From UBA2031 sp037189985 (lineage in GTDB: Bacteria > Pseudomonadota > Gammaproteobacteria > Pseudomonadales > Moraxellaceae), in assembly GCA_037189985.1 (NCBI GenBank), contig JBBCJX010000006.1, positions 1 through 64,000 of the forward strand: DNA of 64,000 nt, read 5' to 3'. Of the stretch, positions 34,391 to 42,219 are shown piece by piece. The position numbers were made by a program, and so were the translations under genes. How positions within the stretch are numbered: position 1 is the stretch's first letter; every line of letters starts with the position of its first letter. A model generated the notes under the pieces. The model made no database searches. It had not been told where the DNA came from and saw only the letters and a list, made by a program, of their open reading frames with translations.

Positions 34391-35608
34391 TCAGTGCGCA
34401 ACCCACTCGACCGTGTTGAGGTCAATGCCGTCCTTGTACATGTCCCAGAGCGGCGAGAGGTCACGCAGGCGATTCACTGCCTGCTGGGCGTGATTAATCA
34501 CGAAATCCACATCAGCTTCGGTGGTAAAGCGGCCGATGGTGAAACGGATGGATGAGTGCGCAAGCTCATCGGTCAGTCCGAGCGCACGCAGCACATAAGA
34601 AGGCTCCAGGCTGGCAGAAGTACAGGCCGAGCCAGACGACACCGCCATGTCCTTGAGCGCCATGATCAGCGACTCGCCTTCCACGAAATTGAAGCTCACA
34701 TTCAGGTTCTGCGGCACGCGCTGCGAGGCATCCCCGTTGATGAACACCTGCTCCAGCCCCTGCAGCCCTGCCCAGAGACGGTCACGCAGCGCCCGGATAC
34801 GCTCGTTCTCGGTCGCCATCTCTTCCTTTGCGATACGGAAGGCCTCGCCCATGCCGACGATCTGGTGGGTGGCCAGTGTGCCGGAACGAAAGCCGCGCTC
34901 ATGGCCGCCACCGTGCATCTGCGCCTCAAGACGCACACGCGGCTTGCGACGCACATAAAGCGCACCGATGCCCTTGGGACCATAGGTCTTGTGGGCAGAA
35001 AAGCTCATCAGGTCGACCTTCATGTTTTCCAGGTCGATCTCGACCTTGCCTGTGCTCTGCGCGGCATCCACATGAAAGAGAATGCCGCGGGCGCGCAGGA
35101 TTTCACCGATGGCAGCGATATCGGTAATGGTGCCGATCTCGTTGTTCACGTGCATGAGCGAAACAAGGATGGTGTCGTCGCGCAGTGCCGCTTCGACGGC
35201 CTCGGGGCGGATCAGGCCACTGCCATGCTCGGGGTCCAGATAGGTGATCTCGAAACCTTCACGCTCAAGCTGGCGACAGGTGTCCAGCACTGCCTTGTGT
35301 TCGATCTTGCTGGTGACGATGTGCCGCCCCTTGGTCTTGTAGAAGTGGGCAGCACCCTTGATGGCCAGGTTGTCGGATTCAGTGGCGCCGGATGTCCAGA
35401 CGATTTCACGGGGGTCTGCCTTGACCAGATCAGCCACATGGCGACGCGCCGTCTCCACGGCCTCTTCCGCCTGCCAGCCATAGGCGTGGGAGCGGGAGGC
35501 AGGATTGCCGAAATTCCCTTCCTGTGTCAGGCACTCCACCATCTTCTCGGCCACGCGCGGATCGACAGGTGTGGTAGCGGAGTAATCAAGGTATATCGGT
35601 CGTTTCAT
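34391..35608 (-). CDS. iscS: Cysteine desulfurase IscS
   Basis: 405 residues. It is the PLP enzyme that supplies sulfur for Fe-S clusters, thiamine and tRNA thiolation. PLP lysine K207 (FSAHKTYGPKG) and active-site loop C329 (SGSACTSASLEPS) lie one residue from the E. coli numbering. ATG at 35608 has AGGTGA about 5 bases upstream. It follows iscR by 36 bases. Confidence 0.98.
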   Translation of the reverse strand: MKRPIYLDYSATTPVDPRVAEKMVECLTQEGNFGNPASRSHAYGWQAEEAVETARRHVADLVKADPREIVWTSGATESDNLAIKGAAHFYKTKGRHIVTSKIEHKAVLDTCRQLEREGFEITYLDPEHGSGLIRPEAVEAALRDDTILVSLMHVNNEIGTITDIAAIGEILRARGILFHVDAAQSTGKVEIDLENMKVDLMSFSAHKTYGPKGIGALYVRRKPRVRLEAQMHGGGHERGFRSGTLATHQIVGMGEAFRIAKEEMATENERIRALRDRLWAGLQGLEQVFINGDASQRVPQNLNVSFNFVEGESLIMALKDMAVSSGSACTSASLEPSYVLRALGLTDELAHSSIRFTIGRFTTEADVDFVINHAQQAVNRLRDLSPLWDMYKDGIDLNTVEWVAH

Positions 35609-35644
35609 CACTTCACCTGGCAATGAGCTGGGTGCACCCAGCCC

Positions 35645-36136
35645 TCAATTCACGGCAAGCAGTCCGAGGCCTGAGGCTTCCCCGTCACGCTTGCGTTTCT
35701 GTAGCTCGCTCTGGCGCAACGCCACTGCCTGTATTTCGCGACGGTCCACCAGTTCCTGCAGGCTGATGCCAGCCAGGAAGCTGTGCAGTTGCTCGCTGAG
35801 GTCGCTCCATAACTCGTGCGTCAGGCAGGTCATGCCTTGCTGGCAGTCACCCTGGCCGCCGCATCGTGTGGCATCCACGGACTCGTCCACGGCATCAATG
35901 ATCTCGGCGATGAAGATCGTGCCGCCGTCACGTGCCAGTTGATATCCGCCGCCCGGGCCACGGACGCTGGATACCAGTCCGTTCTTGCGCAACTTGGCAA
36001 AAAGCTGCTCAAGGTAAGACACCGAGATCGACTGGCGATCCGAAATGTCAGCCAAACTCACCGGGTCCTGACGGGCGTGCAAAGCCAGGTCCAGCATGGC
36101 TGTCACGGCGTAGCGTCCTTTCGTGGTCAAGCGCAT
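35645..36136 (-). CDS. iscR: Fe-S sensing transcriptional regulator IscR
   Basis: 163 residues. Rrf2-family winged helix with [2Fe-2S] ligands C92, C98, C104 and H107 (RCGGQGDCQQGMTCLTH), the same numbering as E. coli. Holo-IscR represses its own operon, and a type 1 site overlaps the promoter upstream. ATG at 36136 has AAGGGG upstream. It heads the isc operon. Confidence 0.98.
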   Translation of the reverse strand: MRLTTKGRYAVTAMLDLALHARQDPVSLADISDRQSISVSYLEQLFAKLRKNGLVSSVRGPGGGYQLARDGGTIFIAEIIDAVDESVDATRCGGQGDCQQGMTCLTHELWSDLSEQLHSFLAGISLQELVDRREIQAVALRQSELQKRKRDGEASGLGLLAVN

Positions 36137-36187
36137 AGGGGCATCCCCTTCGGCGGGTGGCGGTAGTCGTTGGTGTTGCGTGGCGCC

Positions 36188-36221
36188 AGTATCCCAAATT
36201 CCGACTATTTCAGTCAACTAT
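36188..36221 (-). promoter_or_regulatory. isc operon promoter with IscR type 1 operator
   Basis: On the minus strand ATAGTTGACT-GAA-ATAGTCGG (36201-36221) matches the IscR type 1 consensus. Its TTGACT (36212-36217) is also the -35 box, followed after 18 bases by the -10 like GATACT (36188-36193). The overlap gives direct autorepression, as in E. coli. It lies about 50 bases ahead of the iscR start. Confidence 0.88.
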
Positions 36222-36288
36222 TTGGCCTAGTAAAAAGCTCGGGGATTCTAGTGACTTGCCTTTTCCAATGCCAGTGTCGCCGGGCCTT

Positions 36289-37065
36289 TCAGCCCTCACC
36301 CTGTTCGCCATTCTGCAGGGCAGCCAAGTCCTCGGCCTTGAGCTCATCGGGCTTCTTGTCACAAAAACCTGGGCTCAGGCGGCCCAGGCTTTCGCAGATG
36401 CGGTCCATGCGGACATCGGCCTGCTGCATATGATCCAGCAGATGGCGGAGGGCCTCTGTCACCGGGTCAGGCAGGTCCGGCGACGCGGCATAGGCCTGGA
36501 AACCGATCTTGGCGGCAAAGACACGGCGTGCCTGTTCCGCTGCATCATCCTCCTGCCGTGTCACGATCCTGGCCGGATTGCCGACGGCCGTGGCTCCCGC
36601 CGGTACTGGCTTGGTGACCACGGCGTTGGAACCGATCTTGGCGCCCGCACCCACTTCAACGGGACCGATCACCATGGCACCTGCCCCCACCACCACATTG
36701 TTGCCCAACGTAGGATGGCGCTTGCCCTTGTCCCAGCTTGTGCCCCCCAGCGTAACGCCGTGATAGAGGGTGACATCGTCACCGATCTCGGCCGTCTCGC
36801 CGATCACCACTCCCATGCCGTGATCAATGAAAAAACGGCGCCCTATCCTTGCACCGGGGTGAATCTCTATGCCCGTGAGGAAACGGGCAACGGAAGACAG
36901 CCATCGCGCCAGCCCCTTGAAACCGGCATTCCACAAGGGATGCGCCATGCGATGGAAAATCATCACATGGATGCCGGGATAATTGAGCAACACCTCCAGC
37001 GAGGTGCGGGCCGCCGGATCGCGGTCAAAAACGGAATCGATGTCTTCTCGGATGCGGTCAAACAT
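36289..37065 (-). CDS. cysE: Serine O-acetyltransferase
   Basis: 258 residues. It makes O-acetylserine for cysteine synthesis, the substrate later used by IscS. The N-terminal helical part (MFDRIREDIDSVFDRDPAAR) is followed by left-handed beta-helix hexapeptide repeats with FIDHGMGVVIGETAEIGD and GGTSWDKGKRHPTLGNNVVVG signatures. The C-terminal tail is longer than in E. coli. It lies between trmJ and iscR, as in Pseudomonas. Confidence 0.96.
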   Translation of the reverse strand: MFDRIREDIDSVFDRDPAARTSLEVLLNYPGIHVMIFHRMAHPLWNAGFKGLARWLSSVARFLTGIEIHPGARIGRRFFIDHGMGVVIGETAEIGDDVTLYHGVTLGGTSWDKGKRHPTLGNNVVVGAGAMVIGPVEVGAGAKIGSNAVVTKPVPAGATAVGNPARIVTRQEDDAAEQARRVFAAKIGFQAYAASPDLPDPVTEALRHLLDHMQQADVRMDRICESLGRLSPGFCDKKPDELKAEDLAALQNGEQGEG

Positions 37066-37106
37066 GATGATGTCCCGGAAAAGTCTGCCGTTGCCGGATC
37101 AGCCCT

Positions 37107-37883
37107 TCACTGCTTTTTCTTGACATGGTGCAATTCTGCCGCAATTTCTTGCAGGCGGGTGAAGATGCCCCGCCACATGTTGTACTCGATGCGGTCCAAG
37201 CGCACGCGCCCGAACAGACGACGCGCACGGGCCATGAGCTGGCGCGGGTTGTCCTCGGTCAGGAAGCCCGTCTCCAGCAGCATGCTCTCGAAGTGGTCGT
37301 AGAAACGCTCCATGTCACCATGAGGTACCAGTTCCTGATCCCAGTTCAGGAATTGCACGGGCATACGGTTTTCTTCAGGCACCGGCACTTCAGCCGCTTG
37401 CAGATGGGCCATACGCACCTCATAGGCCAGCACCTGTACCGCCGCAGCCACGTTCAGCACACCGTACTCTTCATTCGTGGGAATGCAGACATGGTAGTTG
37501 CAGCGCTGCAACTCTTCGTTGGTCAGGCCGCGGTCTTCTCGCCCGAAGACAATGGCGACCTTCTGCTGCACGGACTCAAGGTACACGGCCTCCCCTGCCT
37601 GACGGGCATCCATCAGGGGCCAGGGAATCGTGCGGCTGCGGGCACTCGTCCCGATAACAAGCGAGCAGTCGGCCACAGCCTCTTCCAGCGATGCCACTAC
37701 GCGCGCATTGGCAAGTACATCCGACGCTCCGGATGCCAGCGACGTGGCTTCGGCACTCGGAAAAATCTTGGGCTCCACGAGGCAAAGATCAGAGAGCCCC
37801 ATGGTTTTCATCGCGCGCGCCGTCGAGCCGATATTGGCAGGCAGGGTAGTGTTGACAAGGACAATACGGACGTTGGCAAGCAT
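37107..37883 (-). CDS. trmJ: tRNA (cytidine/uridine-2'-O-)-methyltransferase TrmJ
   Basis: 258 residues. SPOUT-class enzyme that 2'-O-methylates tRNA position 32. Start VRIVLVNTTLPANIGSTARAM and the knot motifs VFGREDRGLTNEEL and IPTNEEYGVLNVAAAVQ are clear. The MLANVRI start is set by homology; the ribosome site is weak. It diverges from suhB. Confidence 0.96.
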   Translation of the reverse strand: MLANVRIVLVNTTLPANIGSTARAMKTMGLSDLCLVEPKIFPSAEATSLASGASDVLANARVVASLEEAVADCSLVIGTSARSRTIPWPLMDARQAGEAVYLESVQQKVAIVFGREDRGLTNEELQRCNYHVCIPTNEEYGVLNVAAAVQVLAYEVRMAHLQAAEVPVPEENRMPVQFLNWDQELVPHGDMERFYDHFESMLLETGFLTEDNPRQLMARARRLFGRVRLDRIEYNMWRGIFTRLQEIAAELHHVKKKQ

Positions 37884-37979
37884 GAGGGTGCGGGCACAGG
37901 CTGGCAGCAGGGAGGGCGCGCATGGTAACAAATGCGGCTGCAGCTATCTCCCGGCACGGCATGGGGTTTTGTCCCGGGG

Positions 37980-38008
37980 TTTGCGGCGGGGTGAGTCGCC
38001 GCTACAAT
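37980..38008 (+). promoter_or_regulatory. Possible suhB promoter
   Basis: TACAAT (38003-38008) with TTTGCG 17 bases upstream (37980-37985) lies in the trmJ-suhB divergent gap, about 70 bases before the suhB ATG. The -35 is weak. Confidence 0.35.
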
Positions 38009-38076
38009 GCGCGGCCCGATACCGGGAGCTGCCTTGTCCAGCCCGGTCACCCGTTCTTTATACAGAGTCCTCTCCC

Positions 38077-38892
38077 ATGCAACCCATGCTCAACATGGCG
38101 CTGCGCGCCGCCCGTGCCGCCGGTGACATCATTGCCCAATCCGCCCAGCGCGTGGACTTGGTCGACGTCGAGGCCAAGGGCATCAACGACTATGTCACCA
38201 AGGTCGACCGCACAGCTGAACGCGCCATCATGGATGTGCTGCAAAAGACCTATCCCGATCACGGCTTTCTTGGCGAAGAAACAGGACGGCGCGAAGGCAA
38301 GGGCATGGGAGCGGAATGGCTCTGGATCATCGATCCCCTCGATGGCACCACCAACTTCATCCACGGCTTCCCGCAGTTCGCGGTTTCCATTGCCGTGCAG
38401 CACAAGGGCGTCACCGAACACGCCGTCGTACTGGACCCCATCAAACGCGAAGAATTCACAGCAAGCCGCGGGCGCGGCGCCGCCATGAACGGACGCCGCC
38501 TCCGCGTCACGTCCCGCAAGGGGCTGGAAGGCGCCCTGATCGGTACCGGCTTTCCTTTCCGGCCGGACCAGCAGGAACACATCGACAACTATCTGGCCAT
38601 GTTCAAGGACGTGGCCCGGCAGACCGCCGGCCTGCGCCGCGCCGGTGCCGCCGCGCTGGATCTGGCTTATGTGGCAGCTGGCCGACTGGATGGCTTCTTC
38701 GAATTCGGCCTGCAGCCCTGGGATGTCGCTGCCGGCGACCTTCTCATCCGCGAAGCAGGTGGCTTGGTCTGTGATTTTGCCGGTGGTCACAACTACTTGA
38801 GCTCCGGCAATGTGGTCGGCGGCAATCCCAAACTGCTCAAGGCCTTGCTGACGACGCTTTCCCCTCACCTCAGCAGCAGCTTGCGCAAGTAA
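38077..38892 (+). CDS. suhB: Inositol-1-monophosphatase / Nus factor SuhB
   Basis: 271 residues. Metal-binding motifs GEETGR, DPLDGTTNFIHG and WDVAAGDLL are intact, so inositol monophosphatase activity is expected. In E. coli SuhB also assists rRNA transcription antitermination. The start MQPMLNMALRAARAAG matches the family. Pseudomonas has secF nearby; here a hybrid kinase and hemP are inserted between. Confidence 0.96.
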   Translation: MQPMLNMALRAARAAGDIIAQSAQRVDLVDVEAKGINDYVTKVDRTAERAIMDVLQKTYPDHGFLGEETGRREGKGMGAEWLWIIDPLDGTTNFIHGFPQFAVSIAVQHKGVTEHAVVLDPIKREEFTASRGRGAAMNGRRLRVTSRKGLEGALIGTGFPFRPDQQEHIDNYLAMFKDVARQTAGLRRAGAAALDLAYVAAGRLDGFFEFGLQPWDVAAGDLLIREAGGLVCDFAGGHNYLSSGNVVGGNPKLLKALLTTLSPHLSSSLRK

Positions 38893-38978
38893 AACGCCAG
38901 CCTGTCGCCTCATGAGGGCAGGCATCAGGAAGTGGCTGCTATGATCGTGGGCATCCCCTTACGGACCGAGGGCGTTGC

Positions 38979-41357
38979 GTGCATTACCTGCAGTTCTTGC
39001 GTTTGCCGGGAGTCGGCAAAACCTTCCTCCTGATTTTTTCGCTGTGGTGCCTGCTGCCGGGCACCACAGCAGCTGTCCCTCTTGTCCTTTCCGGACCTGT
39101 CAGTGAAGTACGGCTGGAGCCCCATGTTTCATGGCTCTGTGACCCCGACCGCAAACTGGGCATCGCCGACATCCGGCAAGCTCCCTTCGAACAACTGAAG
39201 CACCACACCATCGTCTTCGGCTACCAGAACGGCTCATGCTGGTTTCATTTCCGCTTGGAAAACCAGTCCTCGGCCAAACTCTCGCTGGTCCTGCAACTCA
39301 ATTACCCCGTCCTCGACGAGGTGGACCTCTATACCCCCGGCAGCTCGCAACCGTTACTGAAGACAGGCGACACCCTTCCCTTCCCCAACCGTCCGCTGGC
39401 AACCCGTGGCTTCAGCTTTCCACTGACTCTGGACTCAGGCGAAGGCCAGGACTATTTCCTGCGAGTCGCCAGCACCAGTTCCATCAATGTCCCCCTGGTG
39501 ATCAGCAGCAGCGAAGCATTTGCCGGTCACCATGAGGTGGAAGAGTGGCTGCATGGTGCCGGTTTCGGTATCACCGCCGGCCTCATCCTCTACCACATGT
39601 TCCTGTGGCTGGCCGTGCGCGAGAAGGTTTACCGCTTCTACGTGCTCTACCTCGTTTCAGCTTTTTTTTACCTTCTCTGTTTCAAAGGTGTCGCTTACCG
39701 GCTGTGGCCTGATTCCCCCGTATGGAACAGTCATGCCCAACTGCTCTTTGTCTTTCTCATGCTGACAGCAGGTGCACTCTTCGCCCGTGACTACCTGCTC
39801 ACTCCCGCCAACAACAAAAAATCCGATCTCGTCCTGAAAATTGCTGCAGCGATCTGTGCTACAGCCGTCGCCCTGCAATTCCTCCTGCCCTTGAATGTGG
39901 GCTATCGCCTCCAGCCCATACTGGCCATAGGCACTGTCACCGCCATCACATGGGCTGCCGTGCAATCCTTGCGACAAGGACTGGCCGAAGCACAACTCTT
40001 CCTGCTGTCATGGGGCATGCTCATCCTGATGTCCTTGCTGCTGTCATTACAGAGCTTCGGGCTTTTCCCGGCATTGCCCTTCCTGGTTACGCTGAACGGC
40101 ATGGAGATGACCTTCATCCTGCAGCAGCTTCTGCTAGCCTTCGCCCTGGCCAGCCGCATGAATGCCCTTAAGCGGGAAAAATCCGAAAAGGAACAGGCCA
40201 TGATCCGGGCCGAGGCAGAAAGTGCTGCCAAGACAGAGTTTCTGGCCAAGATGAGCCATGAAATCCGGACACCCATGAATGCCCTGCTCGGCATCACACA
40301 ACTGCTGCAGGACACCCGCTTGGACGATGTGCAAAAAAGCTATGTGGAAACACTCTACAGCTCCGGCCATGCCCTGCTGAATGTGATCAATGACATCCTG
40401 GATTACTCCAAGATCGCGGCCGGCAAGATCGAACTGCAGATGGAGGACTTCAACCTCCTGGACCTGCTGGACGAGTGCATACAGGTCTTCAGCCTGACTG
40501 CACGGGAAAAATCACTATCGCTCATCTGCGAGCGTGGCCGCGACCTGCCGGTACATGTCCGCGGCGATGCCGGGCGCCTGCGTCAGGTGCTGCTCAACCT
40601 GCTCAGCAATGCCATCAAGTTCACGGATTACGGCACGGTTTTCCTGCGCGCCAGCGTAGAGGAAGTCTCTGCCACACGCATACGCCTGCGCTTTGAAGTG
40701 GAAGACAGCGGCATAGGCATTGCGCCGGAAAAACTGCCCCTGCTCTTCGGCTCTTTCATACAGGCAGATTCTTCGACTGCACGCCAGTACGGCGGCTCCG
40801 GGCTGGGGCTGGCCATCAGCCGCCAACTGGTCGAACTGATGCACGGACAGATCACCGTGCAAAGCAGCCCCGGCAATGGTTCTCTTTTCCGCTTCAACGT
40901 GCTGCTGAAAACATCCAGTGCCGGCACGGTCATGCCCGACCCCCGCCACAGCATCATCTCGCCCGCCTTGTTTGCCGGAGTGCGGGCGCTGGTAGTGGAG
41001 GACAATCCCATCAACCAACTGGTGATCAACGGCTTCCTGCAGAAAGTCGGCATACGTGCCCGCATGGCCAGCTCCGGCCAGGAAGCGCTGGACATCCTGC
41101 AACAGGAAGAAAGGGAGGCTTTCGACATTGTCTTCATGGATTGCGAAATGCCCTTCATGGATGGCTTCGAAACCACACGCCGCTTGCGCAAGTGGGAAAA
41201 AGAAGCAAACCGCCTGCCTCTGCCCGTGATAGCCCTCACGGCCCATGCCCTGCCTGAACATCAGCAGAAATGCCTGGATGCCGGCATGAATGACTACCTC
41301 TCCAAGCCACTCCTGCTCTCTCGTCTCGTGGAAAAGCTGCACGGCATATTGGGCTGA
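38979..41357 (+). CDS. Hybrid histidine kinase with 7TMR-DISM sensor and receiver domain
   Basis: 792 residues. Signal or first helix (about 15-33), an extracytoplasmic 7TMR-DISMED2-like beta domain (about 40-180), seven membrane helices (about 195-395), HisKA with phospho-accepting H427 (MSHEIRTPMN), HATPase with N-box N544 and GGSGLGLA, then a receiver with D721 (FMDCEMPFMDG) and K777. The GTG start has GAGG upstream. No output-domain partner lies beside it; a histidine phosphotransfer protein elsewhere is likely. DISM sensors often detect carbohydrates or surface cues. The signal is unknown. Confidence 0.92.
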   Translation: MHYLQFLRLPGVGKTFLLIFSLWCLLPGTTAAVPLVLSGPVSEVRLEPHVSWLCDPDRKLGIADIRQAPFEQLKHHTIVFGYQNGSCWFHFRLENQSSAKLSLVLQLNYPVLDEVDLYTPGSSQPLLKTGDTLPFPNRPLATRGFSFPLTLDSGEGQDYFLRVASTSSINVPLVISSSEAFAGHHEVEEWLHGAGFGITAGLILYHMFLWLAVREKVYRFYVLYLVSAFFYLLCFKGVAYRLWPDSPVWNSHAQLLFVFLMLTAGALFARDYLLTPANNKKSDLVLKIAAAICATAVALQFLLPLNVGYRLQPILAIGTVTAITWAAVQSLRQGLAEAQLFLLSWGMLILMSLLLSLQSFGLFPALPFLVTLNGMEMTFILQQLLLAFALASRMNALKREKSEKEQAMIRAEAESAAKTEFLAKMSHEIRTPMNALLGITQLLQDTRLDDVQKSYVETLYSSGHALLNVINDILDYSKIAAGKIELQMEDFNLLDLLDECIQVFSLTAREKSLSLICERGRDLPVHVRGDAGRLRQVLLNLLSNAIKFTDYGTVFLRASVEEVSATRIRLRFEVEDSGIGIAPEKLPLLFGSFIQADSSTARQYGGSGLGLAISRQLVELMHGQITVQSSPGNGSLFRFNVLLKTSSAGTVMPDPRHSIISPALFAGVRALVVEDNPINQLVINGFLQKVGIRARMASSGQEALDILQQEEREAFDIVFMDCEMPFMDGFETTRRLRKWEKEANRLPLPVIALTAHALPEHQQKCLDAGMNDYLSKPLLLSRLVEKLHGILG

Positions 41358-41426
41358 CAGGTGGCGCCACCGCCTTTTGTCCCCTGCCTACACTGCCTTT
41401 GCGGTCTCGGGAAACAAGGTGCGGCC

Positions 41427-41615
41427 ATGCATGTCAGTGAGAGTTTCAAAAGCTGGGAAAAGCAGATGGAGCGGGAAATTCTGGGATTCTTCGTGCGCTT
41501 GGGTGCACGGGAAGCGCCGGAAAGCTGGCGAGCAGAGTCGTCTGATGACGATAACGGGATGCTACGGCAAGACGCCACAGACAACAGATCAAAGCAGAAA
41601 ATCGGGGCCTGCTAA
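41427..41615 (+). CDS. Possible small protein downstream of the hybrid kinase
   Basis: A 62-codon ORF with AAGGT about 8 bases before its ATG. The product starts MHVSESFKSWEKQMEREILG, amphipathic and charged, then a polar tail. No known motif, signal or membrane segment. Wobble positions look less GC-biased than in neighbouring genes. It may be real or a chance ORF. Confidence 0.25.
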   Translation: MHVSESFKSWEKQMEREILGFFVRLGAREAPESWRAESSDDDNGMLRQDATDNRSKQKIGAC

Positions 41616-41870
41616 AAAACGGCTCTGGCTGGCGTCCTCCACCCACGCAGACGGAACGCGGATGGCCACAGGTGGACTCAAGAGCCCATCCCGCCACACG
41701 CCACATGCGGACGGGTGATGGGACAGGCTCTATAAGCGAGCTTGAACCGGGGAAAGTCCCCACAGGTACAACGTTCAGCATGGGCATCCCTTGCAGAATA
41801 CCCGTTTGCCTGCCGGCTCATCGCCGCGCAGGCCGGCAGTGGCGTTGATGCGCCACTGCCTTGATACAGC
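41616..41870. other. Structured intergenic stretch, possible non-coding RNA
   Basis: Part of a 514-base stretch (41358-41871) lacking a confident gene. Several pairings can be drawn: GGCTCT at 41621-41626 and again at 41726-41731 can each pair with the single AGAGCC at 41681-41686; CCCATC (41685-41690) pairs with GATGGG (41717-41722); GGGGA-AAG-TCCCC at 41749-41761; and GGCAGTGGCG-TTGATG-CGCCACTGCC at 41835-41860, a perfect 10-base hairpin just past the hemP stop. No known RNA family is recognised. The last hairpin may be the hemP terminator, though no U run follows. Confidence 0.35.
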
Positions 41871-41871
41871 C

Positions 41872-42033
41872 TTACTTGGTCAGGATCAGCTTGTTGTTGC
41901 TGGTCAGGCGCAAGCGGTATTCCTCACCGCAGTGGCGAATGCGCACTTCGCGACCCACCGAGAAAAGACGGGTGGATTCCAGCGTGGGCAGTTCCGGACG
42001 AGCAGCATTTGCGGCGTTCAGACTCAGGTTCAT
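41872..42033 (-). CDS. hemP: Hemin uptake protein HemP
   Basis: 53 residues. The C-terminal half TLESTRLFSVGREVRIRHCGEEYRL ... NKLILTK matches the HemP family (conserved RIRH-GEEYRLRLT and LILTK). HemP is a small Fur-regulated factor tied to heme/iron acquisition. AAGGAGG lies 4-5 bases before the ATG. A perfect Fur box lies upstream. No heme receptor gene adjoins it here, which is unusual because hemP often precedes one. Confidence 0.9.
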   Translation of the reverse strand: MNLSLNAANAARPELPTLESTRLFSVGREVRIRHCGEEYRLRLTSNNKLILTK

Positions 42034-42076
42034 GGCGACCTCCTTGCATTGGCTTATGAGTGGCTTGACGACTTGG

Positions 42077-42097
42077 AAATGATAACCATTATCATTT
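42077..42097 (-). promoter_or_regulatory. Fur box at the hemP promoter
   Basis: AAATGATAACCATTATCATT contains TGATAA-CCA-TTATCA (42080-42094), a perfect inverted repeat that matches the Fur 7-1-7 consensus core. It lies 44 bases ahead of the hemP ATG and overlaps a TTGCGC...TATCAT promoter-like pair, so iron-dependent repression is expected. Confidence 0.9.
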
Positions 42098-42164
42098 GAT
42101 GCGCAAGCCCCCTCGCCCCATTTTTTTCATGCAATTCGTCGGCGACGGCCGTTTCCCCGGTTTT

Positions 42165-42207
42165 GCCCCAACAAAAAGCCCGGACATGCCGGGCTTTTTG
42201 TTGGGGC
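42165..42207. terminator. Bidirectional terminator after secF
   Basis: A 19-base perfect inverted repeat, GCCCCAACAAAAAGCCCGG against CCGGGCTTTTTGTTGGGGC with a 5-base loop, just past the secF stop. The long stem with internal A/T runs suits both directions. Confidence 0.93.
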
Positions 42208-42219
42208 AGGCTTCACGAC

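Noticed and set aside
41530..41560. CTGATGA segment resembling the hammerhead ribozyme core
   Set aside because: The required GAAA and flanking helices are absent at the right spacing.
41741..41770. Resemblance of GAACCGGGGAAAGTCCCCACAGG-like segment to RNase P or cobalamin riboswitch boxes
   Set aside because: Only short similarity to the GGAAAGTCC or GGTGAAAATCC boxes; the rest of those RNAs is not found.
41446..41787. A 113-codon minus-strand frame downstream of hemP
   Set aside because: Ser/Pro/Arg-rich with no ribosome site or recognisable motif, and it overlaps the structured stretch; it looks like a chance frame.
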